64,000 nucleotides of DNA from Glandiceps talaboti (taxonomy: Eukaryota > Hemichordata > Enteropneusta > Spengelidae): contig NC_135549.1 of the NCBI RefSeq assembly GCF_964340395.1, positions 31,044,832 to 31,108,831 of the forward strand, written 5' to 3'. Of the stretch, positions 31,501 to 42,854 are shown piece by piece. A model generated the notes under the pieces. The model was not told the origin of the DNA and did no database searches. It worked only from the letters and a program-made list of their open reading frames with translations. The stretch's first letter is position 1. The number at the start of each line of letters is the position of its first letter. A program made the translations under genes and the position numbers.

Positions 31501-34500
31501 ATATTAAAATGGAATAATTCTTCTCCTTAGTAACATTTGTAAACAACTAACTTTGTTCTATTGCAGTGTATGATGGGAATAGAATAGAATAATTTGATGA
31601 TATAATGGTGATTATTCTACCTATATTAAAATGAAATAATCCTTTTCCTTAGTAACATTTGTAAACAACTAACTTTGTTCTATTGCAGTGTATGGTGGGA
31701 ATAGAATAGAATAATTTGATAGTAGAGTGGTGATTGTTCAACATATATTAAAATGGAATAATCCTTCTCCTTAGTAACATTTGTAAACAACTTACTTTGT
31801 TCTATTGCAATGTATGATGGTAATAGCATAGAATAATTTGATAGTAGAGTGGTGATTATTCTACCTATATTAAAATGGAATAATTCTTCTCCTTAGTAAC
31901 ATTTGTAAACAACTAACTTTGTTCTATTGCAGTGTATGATGGGAATAGAATAGAATAATTTGATGATATAATGGTGATTATTCTACCTATATTAAAATGA
32001 AATAATCCTTTTCCTTAGTAACATTTGTAAACAACTAACTTTGTTCTATTGCAGTGTATGGTGGGAATAGTATAGAATAATTTGATAGTAGAGTGGTGAT
32101 TGATCAACCTATATTAAAATGGAATAATCCTTCTCCTTAGTAACATTTGTAAACAACTAACTTTGTTCTATTGCAATGTATGATGGGAATAGAATGGAAT
32201 ATTTGATAGTACAGTGGGGATTGTTCAACATATATTAAAATGGAATAATTCTTCTCCTTAGTAACATTTGTAAACAACTAACTTTGTTCTATTGCAATGT
32301 ATGATGGTAATAGAATAGAATAATTTGATGATAGAATGGTGATTATTCTACCTATATTAAAATGGAATAATCCTTTTCCTTAGTAACATTTGTAAACAAC
32401 TTACTTTGTTCTATTGCAATGTATGATGGTAATAGCATAGAATAATTTGATGATAGAATGGTGATTATTCTACCTATATTAAAATGGAATAATCCTTTTC
32501 CTTAGTAACATTTGTAAACAACTTACTTTGTTCTATTGCAATGTATGATGGTAATAGCATAGAATAATTTGATGATAGAATGGTGATTATTCTACCTATA
32601 TTAAAATGGAATAATCCTTTTCCTTAGTAACATTTGTAAACAACTTACTTTGTTCTATTGCAATGTATGATGGGAATAGAATAGAATAATTTGATAGAAG
32701 AGTGGTGATTATTCTACCTATATTAAAATGGAATAATTCTTCTCCTTAGTAACATTTGTAAACAACTAACTTTGTTCTATTGCAGTGTATGATGGGAATA
32801 GAATAGAATAATTTGATGATATAATGGTGATTATTCTACCTATATTAAAATGAAATAATCCTTTTCCTTAGTAACATTTGTAAACAACTAACTTTGTTCT
32901 ATTGCAGTGTATGGTGGGAATAGAATAGAATAATTTGATAGTAGAGTGGTGATTGTTCAACATATATTAAAATGGAATAATCCTTCTCCTTAGTAACATT
33001 TGTAAACAACTTACTTTGTTCTATTGCAATGTATGATGGTAATAGCATAGAATAATTTGATAGTAGAGTGGTGATTATTCTACCTATATTAAAATGGAAT
33101 AATTCTTCTCCTTAGTAACATTTGTAAACAACTAACTTTGTTCTATTGCAGTGTATGGTGGGAATAGAATAGAATAATTTGATAGTAGAATGGTGATTAT
33201 TCTACCTATATTAAAATGAAATAATCCTTTTCCTTAGTAACATTTGTAAACAACTAACTTTGTTCTATTGCAGTGTATGGTGGGAATAGAATAGAATAAT
33301 TTCATAGTAGAGTGGTGATTGTTCAACCTATATTAAAATGGAATAATCCTTCTCCTTAGTAACATTTGTAAACAACTAACTTTGTTCTATTGCAGTGTAT
33401 GATGGGAATATAATAGAATAATTTGATAGTAGAGTGGTGATTGATCAACCTATATTAAAATGGAATAATCCTTCTCCTTAGTAACATTTGTAAACAACTA
33501 ACTTTGTTCTATTGCAATGTATGATGGGAATAGAATGGAATATTTGATAGTACAGTGGGGATTGTTCAACATATATTAAAATGGAATAATTCTTCTCCTT
33601 AGTAACATTTGTAAACAACTAACTTTGTTCTATTGCAATGTATGATGGTAATAGAATAGAATAATTTGATGATAGAATGGTGATTATTCTACCTATATTA
33701 AAATGAAATAATCCTTTTCCTTAGTAACATTTGTAAACAACTAACTTTGCTCTATTGCAATGTATGATGGGAATAGAATAGAATAATTTGATGATAGAAT
33801 GGTGATTATTCTACCTATATTAAAATGGAATAATCCTTCTCCTTAGTAACATTTGTAAACAACTTACTTTGTTCTATTATAATGTATGATGGTAATAGCA
33901 TAGAATAATTTGATAGTAGAGTGGTGATTATTCTACCTATATTAAAATGGAATAATTCTTCTCCTTAGTAACATTTGTAAACAACTAACTTTGTTCTATT
34001 GCAGTGTATGATGGGAATAGAATAGAATAATTTGATGATATAATGGTGATTATTCTACCTATATTAAAATGAAATAATCCTTTTCCTTAGTAACATTTGT
34101 AAACAACTAACTTTGTTCTATTGCAGTGTATGGTGGGAATAGAATAGAATAATTTGATAGTAGAGTGGTGATTGTTCAACATATATTAAAATGGAATAAT
34201 CCTTCTCCTTAGTAACATTTGTAAACAACTTACTTTGTTCTATTGCAATGTATGATGGTAATAGCATAGAATAATTTGATAGTAGAGTGGTGATTATTCT
34301 ACCTATATTAAAATGGAATAATTCTTCTCCTTAGTAACATTTGTAAACAACTAACTTTGTTCTATTGCAGTGTATGATGGGAATAGAATAGAATAATTTG
34401 ATGATATAATGGTGATTATTCTACCTATATTAAAATGAAATAATCCTTTTCCTTAGTAACATTTGTAAACAACTAACTTTGTTCTATTGCAGTGTATGGT

Positions 34501-37500
34501 GGGAATAGTATAGAATAATTTGATAGTAGAGTGGTGATTGTTCAACATATATTAAAATGGAATAATCCTTCTCCTTAGTAACATTTGTAAACAACTAATT
34601 TTGTTCTATTGCAGTGTATGATGGGAATAGAATAGAATAATTTGATAGTAGAGTGGTGATTGTTCAACCTATATTGAAATGGAATAATCCTCCTTAGTAA
34701 CATTTGTAAACAACTAACTTTGTTCTATTGCAATGTATGATGGGAATAGAATAGAATATTTGATAGTACAGTGGTGATTGTTCAACATATATTAAAATGG
34801 AATAATCCTTCTCATTAGTAACATTTGTAAACAACTAACTTTATTCTATTGCAGTGTATGGTGGGAATAGAATAGAATAATTTGATGATATAATGGTGAT
34901 TATTCTACCTATATTAAAATGGAATAATTCTTCTCCTTAGTAACATTTGTAAACAACTAACTTTGTTCTATTGCAGTGTATGATGGGAATAGAATAGAAT
35001 AATTTGATGATAGAATGGTGATTATTCTACCTATATTAAAATGGAATAATCCTTCTCCTTAGTAATATTTGTAAACAACTAACTTTGTTCTATTGCAGTG
35101 TATGGTGGGAATAGAATAGAATAATTTGATGATAGAATGGTGATTATTCTACCTATATTAAAATGAAATAATCCTTTTCCTTAGTAACATTTGTAAACAA
35201 CTAACTTTGTTCTATTGCAGTGTATGATGGGAATAGAATAGAATAATTTCATGATATAATGGTGTTTATTCTACCTAAGTATATTAAAATGAAATAATAC
35301 TTCTCCTTAGTAACATTTGTAAACAACTAACTTTGTTCTATTGCAATGTATGATGGGAATAGAATAGAATATTTGATAGTACAGTGGTGATTGTTCAACA
35401 TATATTAAAATGGAATAATTCTTCTCCTTAGTAACATTTGTAAACAACTAACTTTGTTGTATTGCAATGTATGATGTTAATAGAATAGAATACTTTGATG
35501 ATAGAATGGTGATTATTCTACCTATATTAAAATGAAATAATCCCTTTCCTTATTAACATTTGTAAATAACTAACTTTGCTCTATTGCAATGTATGATGGG
35601 AATAGAATAGAATAATTTGATGATAGAATGGTGATTATTCTACCTATATTAAAATGGAATAATCCTTCTCCTTAGTAACATTTGTAAACAATTTACTTTG
35701 TTCTATTGCAATGTATGATGGTAATAGCATAGAATAATTTGATAGTAGAGTGGTGATTATTCTACCTATATTAAAATGGAATAATTCTTCTCCTTAGTAA
35801 CATTTGTAAACAACTAACTTTGTTCTATTGCAGTGTATGGTGGGAATAGAATAGAATAATTTGATGATAGAATGGTGATTATTCTACCTATATTAAAATG
35901 GAATAATCCTTTTCCTTAGTAACATTTGTAAACAACTAACTTTGTTCTATTGCAGTGTATGATGGGAATATAATAGAATAATTTGATAGTAGAGTGGTGA
36001 TTGATCAACCTATATTAAAATGGAATAATCCTTCTCCTTAGTAATATTTGTAAACAACTAACTTTGTTCTATTGCAATGTATGATGGGAATAGAATAGAA
36101 TATTTGATAGTACAGTGGGGATTGTTCAACATATATTAAAATGGAATAATTCTTCTCCTTAGTAACATTTGTAAACAACTAACTTTGTTCTATTGCAATG
36201 TATGTTGGTAATAGAATAGAATAATTTGATGATAGAATGGTGATTATTCTACCTATATTAAAATGAAATAATCCTTTTCCTTAGTAACATTTGTAAATAA
36301 CTAACTTTGCTCTATTGCAATGTATGATGGGAATAGAATAGAATAATTTGATGATAGAATGGTGATTATTCTACCTATATTAAAATGGAATAATCCTTCT
36401 CCTTAGTAACATTTGTAATCAACTAACTTTGTTCTATTGCAATGTATGATGGTAATAGCATAGAATAATTTGATAGTAGAGTGGTGATTATTCTACCTAT
36501 ATTAAAATGGAAGAATTCTTCTCCTTAGTAACATTTGTAAACAACTAACTTTGTTCTATTGCAGTGTATGATGGGAATAGAATAGAATAATTTGATGATA
36601 TAATGGTGATTATTCTACCTATATTAAAATGAAATAATCCTTTTCCTTAGTAACATTTGTAAACAACTAACTTTGTTCTATTGCAGTGTATGGTGGGAAT
36701 AGAATAGAATAATTTGATAGTAGAGTGGTGATTGTTCAACATATATTAAAATGGAATAATCCTTCTCCTTAGTAACATTTGTAAACAACTTACTTTGTTC
36801 TATTGCAATGTATGATGGTAATAGCATAGAATAATTTGATAGTAGAGTGGTGATTATTCTACCTATATTAAAATGGAATAATTCTTCTCCTTAGTAACAT
36901 TTGTAAACAACTAACTTTGTTCTATTGCAGTGTATGATGGGAATAGAATAGAATAATTTGATGATATAATGGTGATTATTCTACCTATATTAAAATGAAA
37001 TAATCCTTTTCCTTAGTAACATTTGTAAACAACTAACTTTGTTCTATTGCAGTGTATGGTGGGAATAGAATAGAATAATTTGATAGTAGAGTGGTGATTG
37101 TTCAACATATATTAAAATGGAATAATCCTTCTCCTTAGTAACATTTGTAAACAACTAACTTTGTTCTATTGCAGTGTATGATGGGAATAGAATAGAATAA
37201 TTTGATAGTAGAGTGATGATTGTTCAACATATATTAAAATTGAATAATCCTTCTCCTTAGTAACATTTGTAAACAACTAACTTTGTTCTATTGCAATGTA
37301 TGATGGTAATAGAATAGAATAATTTGATGATAGAATGGTGATTATTCTACCTATATTAAAATGAAATAATCCTTTTCCTTAGTAACATTTGTAAACAACT
37401 AACTTTGTTCTATTGCAGTGTATGATGGGAATAGAATAGAGTAATTTGATGATAGAATGGTGATTATTCTACCTATATTAAAATGGAATAATCCTTCTCC

Positions 37501-38398
37501 TTAGTAATATTTGTAAACAACTAACTTTTTTCTATTGTAGTGTATGGTGGGAATAGAATAGAATAATTTGATAGTAGAGTGGTGATTGTTCATCATATAT
37601 TAAAATGGAATAATCCTTCTCCTTAGTAACATTTGTAAATAACTAACTTTGCTCTATTGCAATGTATGATGGGAATAGAATAGAATAATTTGATGATAGA
37701 ATGGTGATTATTCTACCTATATTAAAATGGAATAATCCTTCTCCTTAGTAACATTTGTAAACAACTTACTTTGTTCTATTGCAATGTATGATGGTAATAG
37801 CATAGAATAATTTGATAGTAGAGTGGTGATTATTCTACCTATATTAAAATGGAATAATTCTTCTCCTTAGTAACATTTGTAAACAACTAATTTTGTTCTA
37901 TTGCAATGTATGATGGTAATAGAATAGAATAATTTGATGATAGAATGGTGATTATTCTACCTATATTAAAATGAAATAATCCTTTTCCTTAGTAACATTT
38001 GTAAACAACTAACTTTGTTCTATTGCAGTGTATGATGGGAATAGAATAGAATAATTTGATAGTAGAGTGGTGATTATTCTACCTATATTAAAATGGAATA
38101 ATCCTTCTCCTTAGTAACATTTGTAAACAACTAACTTTGTTCTATTGCAATGTATGATGGGAATAGAATAGAATAATTTTATAGTAGAGTGGTGATTGTT
38201 CAATCTATATTAAAATGGAATAATCCTTCTCCTTAGTAACATTTGTAAACAACTAACTTTGTTCTATTGCAATGTATGATGGGAATAGAATGGAATAATT
38301 TGATGATAGAATGGTGATTATTCTACCTATATTAAAATGGAATAATAACCTTTTGCATGGTAAAATTTGTAAAGAAATTACTTTGTTCTATCGCAGTT

Positions 38399-38405
38399 TA
38401 TAAAA
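38399..38405 (+). promoter_or_regulatory. TATA box at the satellite edge
   Basis: TATAAAA begins three bases after gcag, the last recognisable satellite bases. It is followed by ttcag and then by sequence homologous to exon 1 of the small gene family. The same TATAAAATTCAG arrangement is found in the inverted copy at 41560-41566. A TATA box also precedes the intact family member (54882). The function here is inferred; the gene behind it is decayed. Confidence 0.5.
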
Positions 38406-38640
38406 TTCAGAGTGTTTCGGAATCGGATCTCCACCCATGACTACTACTGGTCTTGCTACTGCTACTGGTTATTCGCAATATTTCCTCAAATTGTCATGAC
38501 ATATATCAGTGTCTCTTCCAATCGTGCCAGTCTCTGTCTATACCCAATGTCCTAGAACTCCTTACAGCAACTAGTACTACCGATCTACCACTGATTACGT
38601 CTCCAAGCGATTTGATCACTTCTGGTACAGAGGAGAGAAA
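38406..38640 (+). pseudogene. Decayed exon 1 of the small gene family (left copy)
   Basis: This stretch matches the reverse complement of 41318-41560 over about 220 bases with scattered changes, so it is one arm of an inverted duplication. One frame holds TTDLPLITSPSDLITS, which corresponds to TTDLPPFLSPSNVTSS in exon 1 of the intact gene at 54978. A nearby ATG (38437) is out of frame with this block. The match to the right copy ends after acttctggt (about 38628), and the conserved exon end (ELGF plus splice donor) is missing. I call it a truncated pseudo-exon. I found no convincing exon 2 to its right; an AATAAA at 38876-38881 is the only possible 3' signal. Confidence 0.6.
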
Positions 38641-40326
38641 ATCAAACGTACAATGTTACGCTCCTCACTGGGGCACAAATACATCTAGTAACTAGTGTAC
38701 ACCAAGCATATTATAATGTGTACTGTGTAGATACACGGACAGTCAACATTTTACTTGTAACCGGTTCTATTTGCATGTATATGTACTCCAAAGTTTGAAA
38801 CTAGTAGGTGGCCATGTCTCCCATGAGCTGGAGTGTTTCCCGTCTACAATGGCAATGTATCTTTATTGAACAATGAATAAAGAACGAGTTTATATTCGCT
38901 GATTCTCAACAATTACGTGTATTCAAGTAAGTAATGTGCAATCAAGACAATTTGTCAGACAGTTTTTAAGAATAAATTATGCCTTGTACGCTATTTAGGA
39001 GTAAACCAGCAACGCCATTCTGCGTAATGGGGGCTAGGGAATAGGAGTGTTTGATTACAAATACTACTATTATTTATAAATATTGTACATTCTTTGGTAA
39101 GAGGGTAAAGAGTGAACGGCAAACAGCAAAGCTAGGCCACTCCGTCTCCCCGGACACTGGCAGTGCACTATTTGTACAATTGAGGGCAGTATACAGGTAG
39201 ACAGAAATTTACACTACAAATAAATAAGATTCACATATTACTCATACTTTATATTGTAGAAAGTAATTCCCGAAGTGAGTAGCGAAATTCATTCCTAAAA
39301 GACTCAACACTAAGATAAACTGTTCCAAAATACAGTACCAGTATAGGAAATTGCAATTTTTTTCCATTTCTGTGTTCATTTTTGGGAAGACGAGATAGTC
39401 TTTGTCTTTACTAGGAATGCTATAGTGGTGAGTAGTAAAAGCACAGTAACATGTTATATATATATATATGATGAGGTAAACTCAAACACGAAAGTACATC
39501 TTCGTAGCTTATACAGTTTGAAAATATCCACAATATGTAATTAGGTGAAAAGTTCAGTTGAGTTTGTAGTACGGTTACTGAAAGTTATGGCTCTGACTGC
39601 CATCTTCTGGGAGATATAGATATTTAGTGAATGTGAATGGTAAGTGGAGCCTCAAACCTCCAGGCCATATGAAATGTGTGGTGTTAAAGAGCCTTGATGA
39701 CCAAGACTACATTATCGCAAGCCAGAGCACATATTTGTTCTGAGTCTCGAACGGTGCCGTAAAGAGGCTGTGTTTTACGACGATGCAAGACTATGGCATT
39801 TACTGAATGATTTTTGACACACAAACATATTGTCATACACGTGTTGCATCAGAAAACCTGGTCGGATGTCAATGTAATTTGTAATGAGGATAAAAAAATG
39901 CGTTAAATATTGGATGGATATTTTTTTTTACATTTTCTTTATGCATTTCAGCCGTAGAAAAATACGTATACCAAATAATTCATTATGTTAAACATATTAC
40001 CGGTTGCTTCCTGGCTGGTTTTTTTCTAAACAACGGATTTTCCATTTCCAATACAGTCTGTTCTTAAACACGATGTCGTTGTTAGCAATAGCGATCAATA
40101 TACGTAATGTAAATTTAAAATACTCATTCGTCATCACAGATTCACTTACGAATTCAATCATAACGTTTAATTGGCAGACAAAGTCACGTGTCAAATAGTA
40201 CATTTAAATTGATTTATTTCACACTCTTCTAGAAAATGATGATAGATATACAGTATTTACAATAAAAATATATTACATTCAAAGTTTCCTAATCTCAAAA
40301 TAAACTGACCGATATTCTTCTTTTAG
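38641..40326. other. Intergenic DNA, no gene recognised
   Basis: This is AT-rich single-copy-looking sequence with short chance open frames only. It holds a (TA)7 run at 39455-39469 and several homopolymer runs. No family-like exon 2, tRNA, or transposon end was found by reading both strands. Confidence 0.5.
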
Positions 40327-40511
40327 TTGCTACGACTGCGGGTACCAACAAAATTAACGCTGGCTATACATGGACCACAGGAACATTGGAGACGTACGTC
40401 TTCTGGTTCTATGCAGCTGTAGTACACGACAACGGCCAAACCATTCCTGGGAAGACATACAGAGAGAGGGAAATCTGGTTAACGATCGTACACCATTATT
40501 CAAAATTGTAA
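40327..40511 (+). other. Candidate terminal coding exon, unknown product
   Basis: A good acceptor (pyrimidine tract ending ttcttcttttag, AG at 40325-40326) is followed by 60 open codons from 40329 to a TAA at 40509-40511. The stretch is clearly less AT-rich than its surroundings. The frame contains GYTWTTGTLETY and YVFWFYAAVV, then a polar tail ending HHYSKL. There is no ATG near its start, so it would have to be an internal or last exon. I see no AATAAA before 40780 and recognise no domain. It could be a relic exon or chance; the product is unknown. Confidence 0.25.
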
Positions 40512-40782
40512 AGCACTGGTAGAGGTTTTTCTGTGTGAATGTTGTTACTATTCTGCATATTGTTTTACTAAAATACACCAACATATATTTTCTGCGTGTC
40601 TACCGTATTATGTTGTGGCCGATGTTCTCACACAATAGTAGTAAAAGTACAGCGAAATCAGGTAAAATTGACTGTACAGTCACTTGCCACGTCACGTGAG
40701 TAGCACTTAATCCAGTGAGTTGATATTTTCTAAGAGCAGCTGTATTAATAACACAATCTATAATATATTTTGTAACTTACAA

Positions 40783-41566
40783 TTACAATTTCCAAATGTC
40801 ATTCTCGCCGTCCTCCATATCATCGTTGCTAGGATACCGTTGTCTCCTGAAACTGGTTTCTTCTTGGTATGTGGTAATGTCGAGAAGACCAAGATGCATG
40901 GACTGTGAATTAGCAGTGGATGGTAGATGGTTGCTAGAATACATATCAGCTGATGAAGTCTCGCCATAGTCAATCATTCGAGGAGAAAGGATGGGGAAAG
41001 TATCTTCATTGTTGACATGGTTACCCGATACAACCAATTGCAAATACAAAGGGTCGTATTCGGTGTTATCATTGAATAAAAGAATAAAACGAATTAGCAT
41101 GGAATATCTAAAAAAAAAGAGAAAAACAGTCAAGATGTGTGAACTCAAAAGTGACTAATAATGGTATATACTTGATTTATTTATCTATAATGAACATCAA
41201 ACTTGACACATTTTATGTTGATACATTTGATGTTGAACATTTCTATGACTCTGAACATAATGACGTCACACAACTTGTGACCATTAATATGTTGAGATGA
41301 AAAGTATGAGTATTTACCTGCAAATCCAAGTTCATGAAGAATTTCAACCAGAAGTGATCAAATCACTTGGAGACGTAAACAGTGGTAAATCGGTAGTACT
41401 AGTTGCTGTACAGAGTTCTAGGACATTGGGTATAGACAGAGACTGGAACGATTGGAAGAGACACTGGTATTATGCCATGAACGTTTGAGGAAATATTGCA
41501 TATAAACAGTAGCACATTAATAAGTCTTGGGTGGAGATCCGATTCCAGATCATTCTGAATTTTATA
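40783..41566 (-). pseudogene. Two-exon pseudogene of the small gene family (right copy)
   Basis: Read on the minus strand: TATA box (41566-41560), exon 1 ending at 41318, an intron of 210 bp (gtaaatac to ctttttttttag), and exon 2 from 41107 to a TAA at 40783. Exon 1 holds TTDLPLFTSPSDLITS and ends in codons for EILHELGFA before the donor. The intact gene at 54978 has TTDLPPFLSPSNVTSS and ILDELGFS at the same place and splits the next codon after its first base. Exon 2 holds EDTFPILSPRMIDYGE, matching DDVIPTLSPPMVIHED in the intact gene. So order, motifs and intron position all agree. The copy is broken: a deletion after SG shifts the frame and introduces TGA codons, and joining the exons in the ELGF phase meets a stop. 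Exon 2 itself stays open for about 107 codons but lacks the membrane segment and ends GENDIWKL. Confidence 0.6.
41560..41566 (-). promoter_or_regulatory. TATA box of the inverted gene copy
   Basis: Reverse-strand TATAAAA, preceded on that strand by satellite sequence (ttctatcacagtg) and followed by ttcag, exactly as at 38399. Conservation at both arms argues that the TATA-plus-satellite junction existed before the inverted duplication. Confidence 0.45.
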
Positions 41567-41570
41567 CACT

Positions 41571-42232
41571 GTGATAGAACAAAGTCATTTCTTTACAAAT
41601 TTTATTATGCAAAAGGATATTATTTCATTTTAATATAGGTTGGACAATCACCACTCTAACATCAAATTCTATTCTATTCCCACCATACACTGCAATAGAA
41701 CAAAGTTATTTGTTTACAAACGTTACTAAGGAGCTGAGTATTATTCCATTTTAATATAGGTTGAACAATCACCATTCTACCTTGCCTCTCCAGCGGGCGC
41801 CGTGATCACTGCGTCATAGAACTACGTCCATCACCAGTCTTGCTCTTGTAGGTCTTGATGTTAAAGAGGTCTTGGCGGCGACAGTAGGGAGCCCTCCACG
41901 ATGCTCTCAGGAGAGGGAACATTCTACCATCAAATTATTGTATTCTATTCCCATCATACACTGCAATAGAACAAACTCATTTGTTTACAAATGTTACTAA
42001 GGAGTATTATTCCATCAAATCATTCTATTATATTCCCATCATACACTGCAATATAACAAAGGTATTTGTTTACAAATATTTCTAAGGAGAAGGATTATTC
42101 CATGTTAATATAGGTAGGGCAATCACAATTCTACCATCAAATTACTCTATTCTATTCCCGTCATACACTGCAATAAAACAAAGTTATTTGTTGACAAATA
42201 TTTCTAAGGAGCATTATTCCATTTTAATAATT
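41571..42232 (-). repeat. Inverted, degenerate satellite segment
   Basis: About five monomers of the 1-38398 satellite occur here in reverse orientation, for example ttttaatataggttg, tattcccaccatacact and gcaatagaacaaagtt. They are more diverged than the main array. Some are shortened: around 42003-42012 a piece between gagtattattcc and atcaaatc is missing. A 138-bp element interrupts the segment at 41782-41919. It ends near attccattttaata at 42229. Confidence 0.9.
41782..41919. mobile_element. 138-bp non-autonomous DNA transposon in satellite
   Basis: The satellite is interrupted by 138 bp of unrelated, more GC-rich DNA. The flanks repeat cattctacc (41773-41781 and 41920-41928), a 9-bp target duplication; the other monomers provide the empty site. 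The ends are inverted: ttgcctctcc at the left and ggagagggaa at the right (9 of 10 paired). Length, short inverted ends and 8-9 bp duplication fit a MITE-like cut-and-paste element. The superfamily (hAT, Merlin, P or MULE) cannot be decided from so little sequence. Confidence 0.7.
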
Positions 42233-42538
42233 CAGTTCAAATTATTACATTAGGTCTCTTGACCAATGAGCACACCGTTAAATAACAATACAAATGACGT
42301 CACAACAGAGCAACTACACAACAGCATGTTTAAGTGCTGATACAATTGGACAACCAATCAATCAATAGTTAATCATTGTCAAATCTAATTTTGAACGCAT
42401 TGTAAATAAACATAGCAAGATTTCTTGTTTGTCTCTCTTTGCATGAATTAAGTAATTGAACAAATTTAAACATATTCGGAAACTTCCAGAAATATTCGTG
42501 AATTAAATCTTTTCTTAAATGAGTATATCTCGAACAAA
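42233..42538. other. Intergenic DNA with a CRE-like octamer
   Basis: There is no gene. TGACGTCA occurs at 42295-42302; it is one of five such octamers between 41 and 56 kb (others at 41261, 47173, 47292 and 55505). Confidence 0.4.
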
Positions 42539-42748
42539 CTAAAATGAAATGATATCATCTAAAGGTTTTCTAACAGGTCTATGCCATCTGCCTGGTTCAA
42601 TTTCAAGTCTATGCGACGAAACTCTTAACCTTGGTAATGCCTGTCGAAAACAAGGGATAGTAACACTGTCTAGATATGGCTTGAAATCAAATGTGTCGAA
42701 ATGTCGACAGAGCCTTGCCCTTGTATGTATTGCATTTTTCCTAGACAT
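42539..42748 (-). pseudogene. LINE-like ORF fragment (C-terminal region)
   Basis: On the minus strand a short frame reads FRQALPRLRVSSHRLEIE and then PGRWHRPV. This matches in style the segment (pattern FR-x3-KLRxSSHxLxIExGR) found near the end of many invertebrate non-LTR retrotransposon reverse-transcriptase proteins, usually just before a Cys-rich cluster. Here the frame stops before any such cluster, and no reverse-transcriptase motif is seen upstream on that strand. I infer a short dead fragment. The recognition rests on memory of the pattern, not on a search. Confidence 0.45.
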
Positions 42749-42836
42749 TGCCGCTATCTGTCAGACCCCAGGGATAAATACATCTACCATGTTTCAAAGT
42801 AGTACAGCCATCTGAAATGGGAGCATGGATGTATTA

Positions 42837-42854
42837 GGGGAGATATATCTCCCC
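42837..42854. repeat. 18-bp perfect palindrome
   Basis: ggggagatatatctcccc is a perfect palindrome. It is bracketed by catggatgt at 42824 and acatccatg near 42892, so a larger imperfect hairpin of about 80 bp is possible. This is probably a relic of a foldback element. Confidence 0.5.

Larger units (their letters stand above)
1..38398 (+). repeat. ~122-bp satellite array, about 315 monomers
   Basis: The whole stretch is a head-to-tail array with a period of 121-122 bp; the one-base difference mostly reflects aatattt versus aataattt. A monomer runs from tgattattctacctatatt through ccttctccttag, taacatttgtaaacaac, taactttgttctattgc and a/g-tgtatgatgg to gaatagaataatttgat and agtagagtgg. Variants recur as classes: acctat or aacatat, aatcc or aattc, gcaatg or gcagtg, aatgg or aatgaa, and a 4-base insertion giving aatgaataatcc. 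Frequent stops in all frames rule out coding. The array starts before the window, and its last monomer (38340-38398) is degenerate. Copies of the monomer appear inverted at 41571-42232. I see no unrelated insertion in the array, which is very homogeneous. Confidence 0.98.

Noticed and set aside
1-38398. CRISPR-like regular repetition
   Set aside because: There are no unique spacers; the whole 122-bp unit repeats, and the DNA context is eukaryotic.
40354-40584. 76-codon minus-strand frame
   Set aside because: It has no motif or exon signals and lies opposite the candidate exon at 40327-40511.
42549-42815. 88-codon plus-strand frame
   Set aside because: It overlaps the minus-strand LINE-like fragment, which has a recognisable pattern; the plus frame has none.
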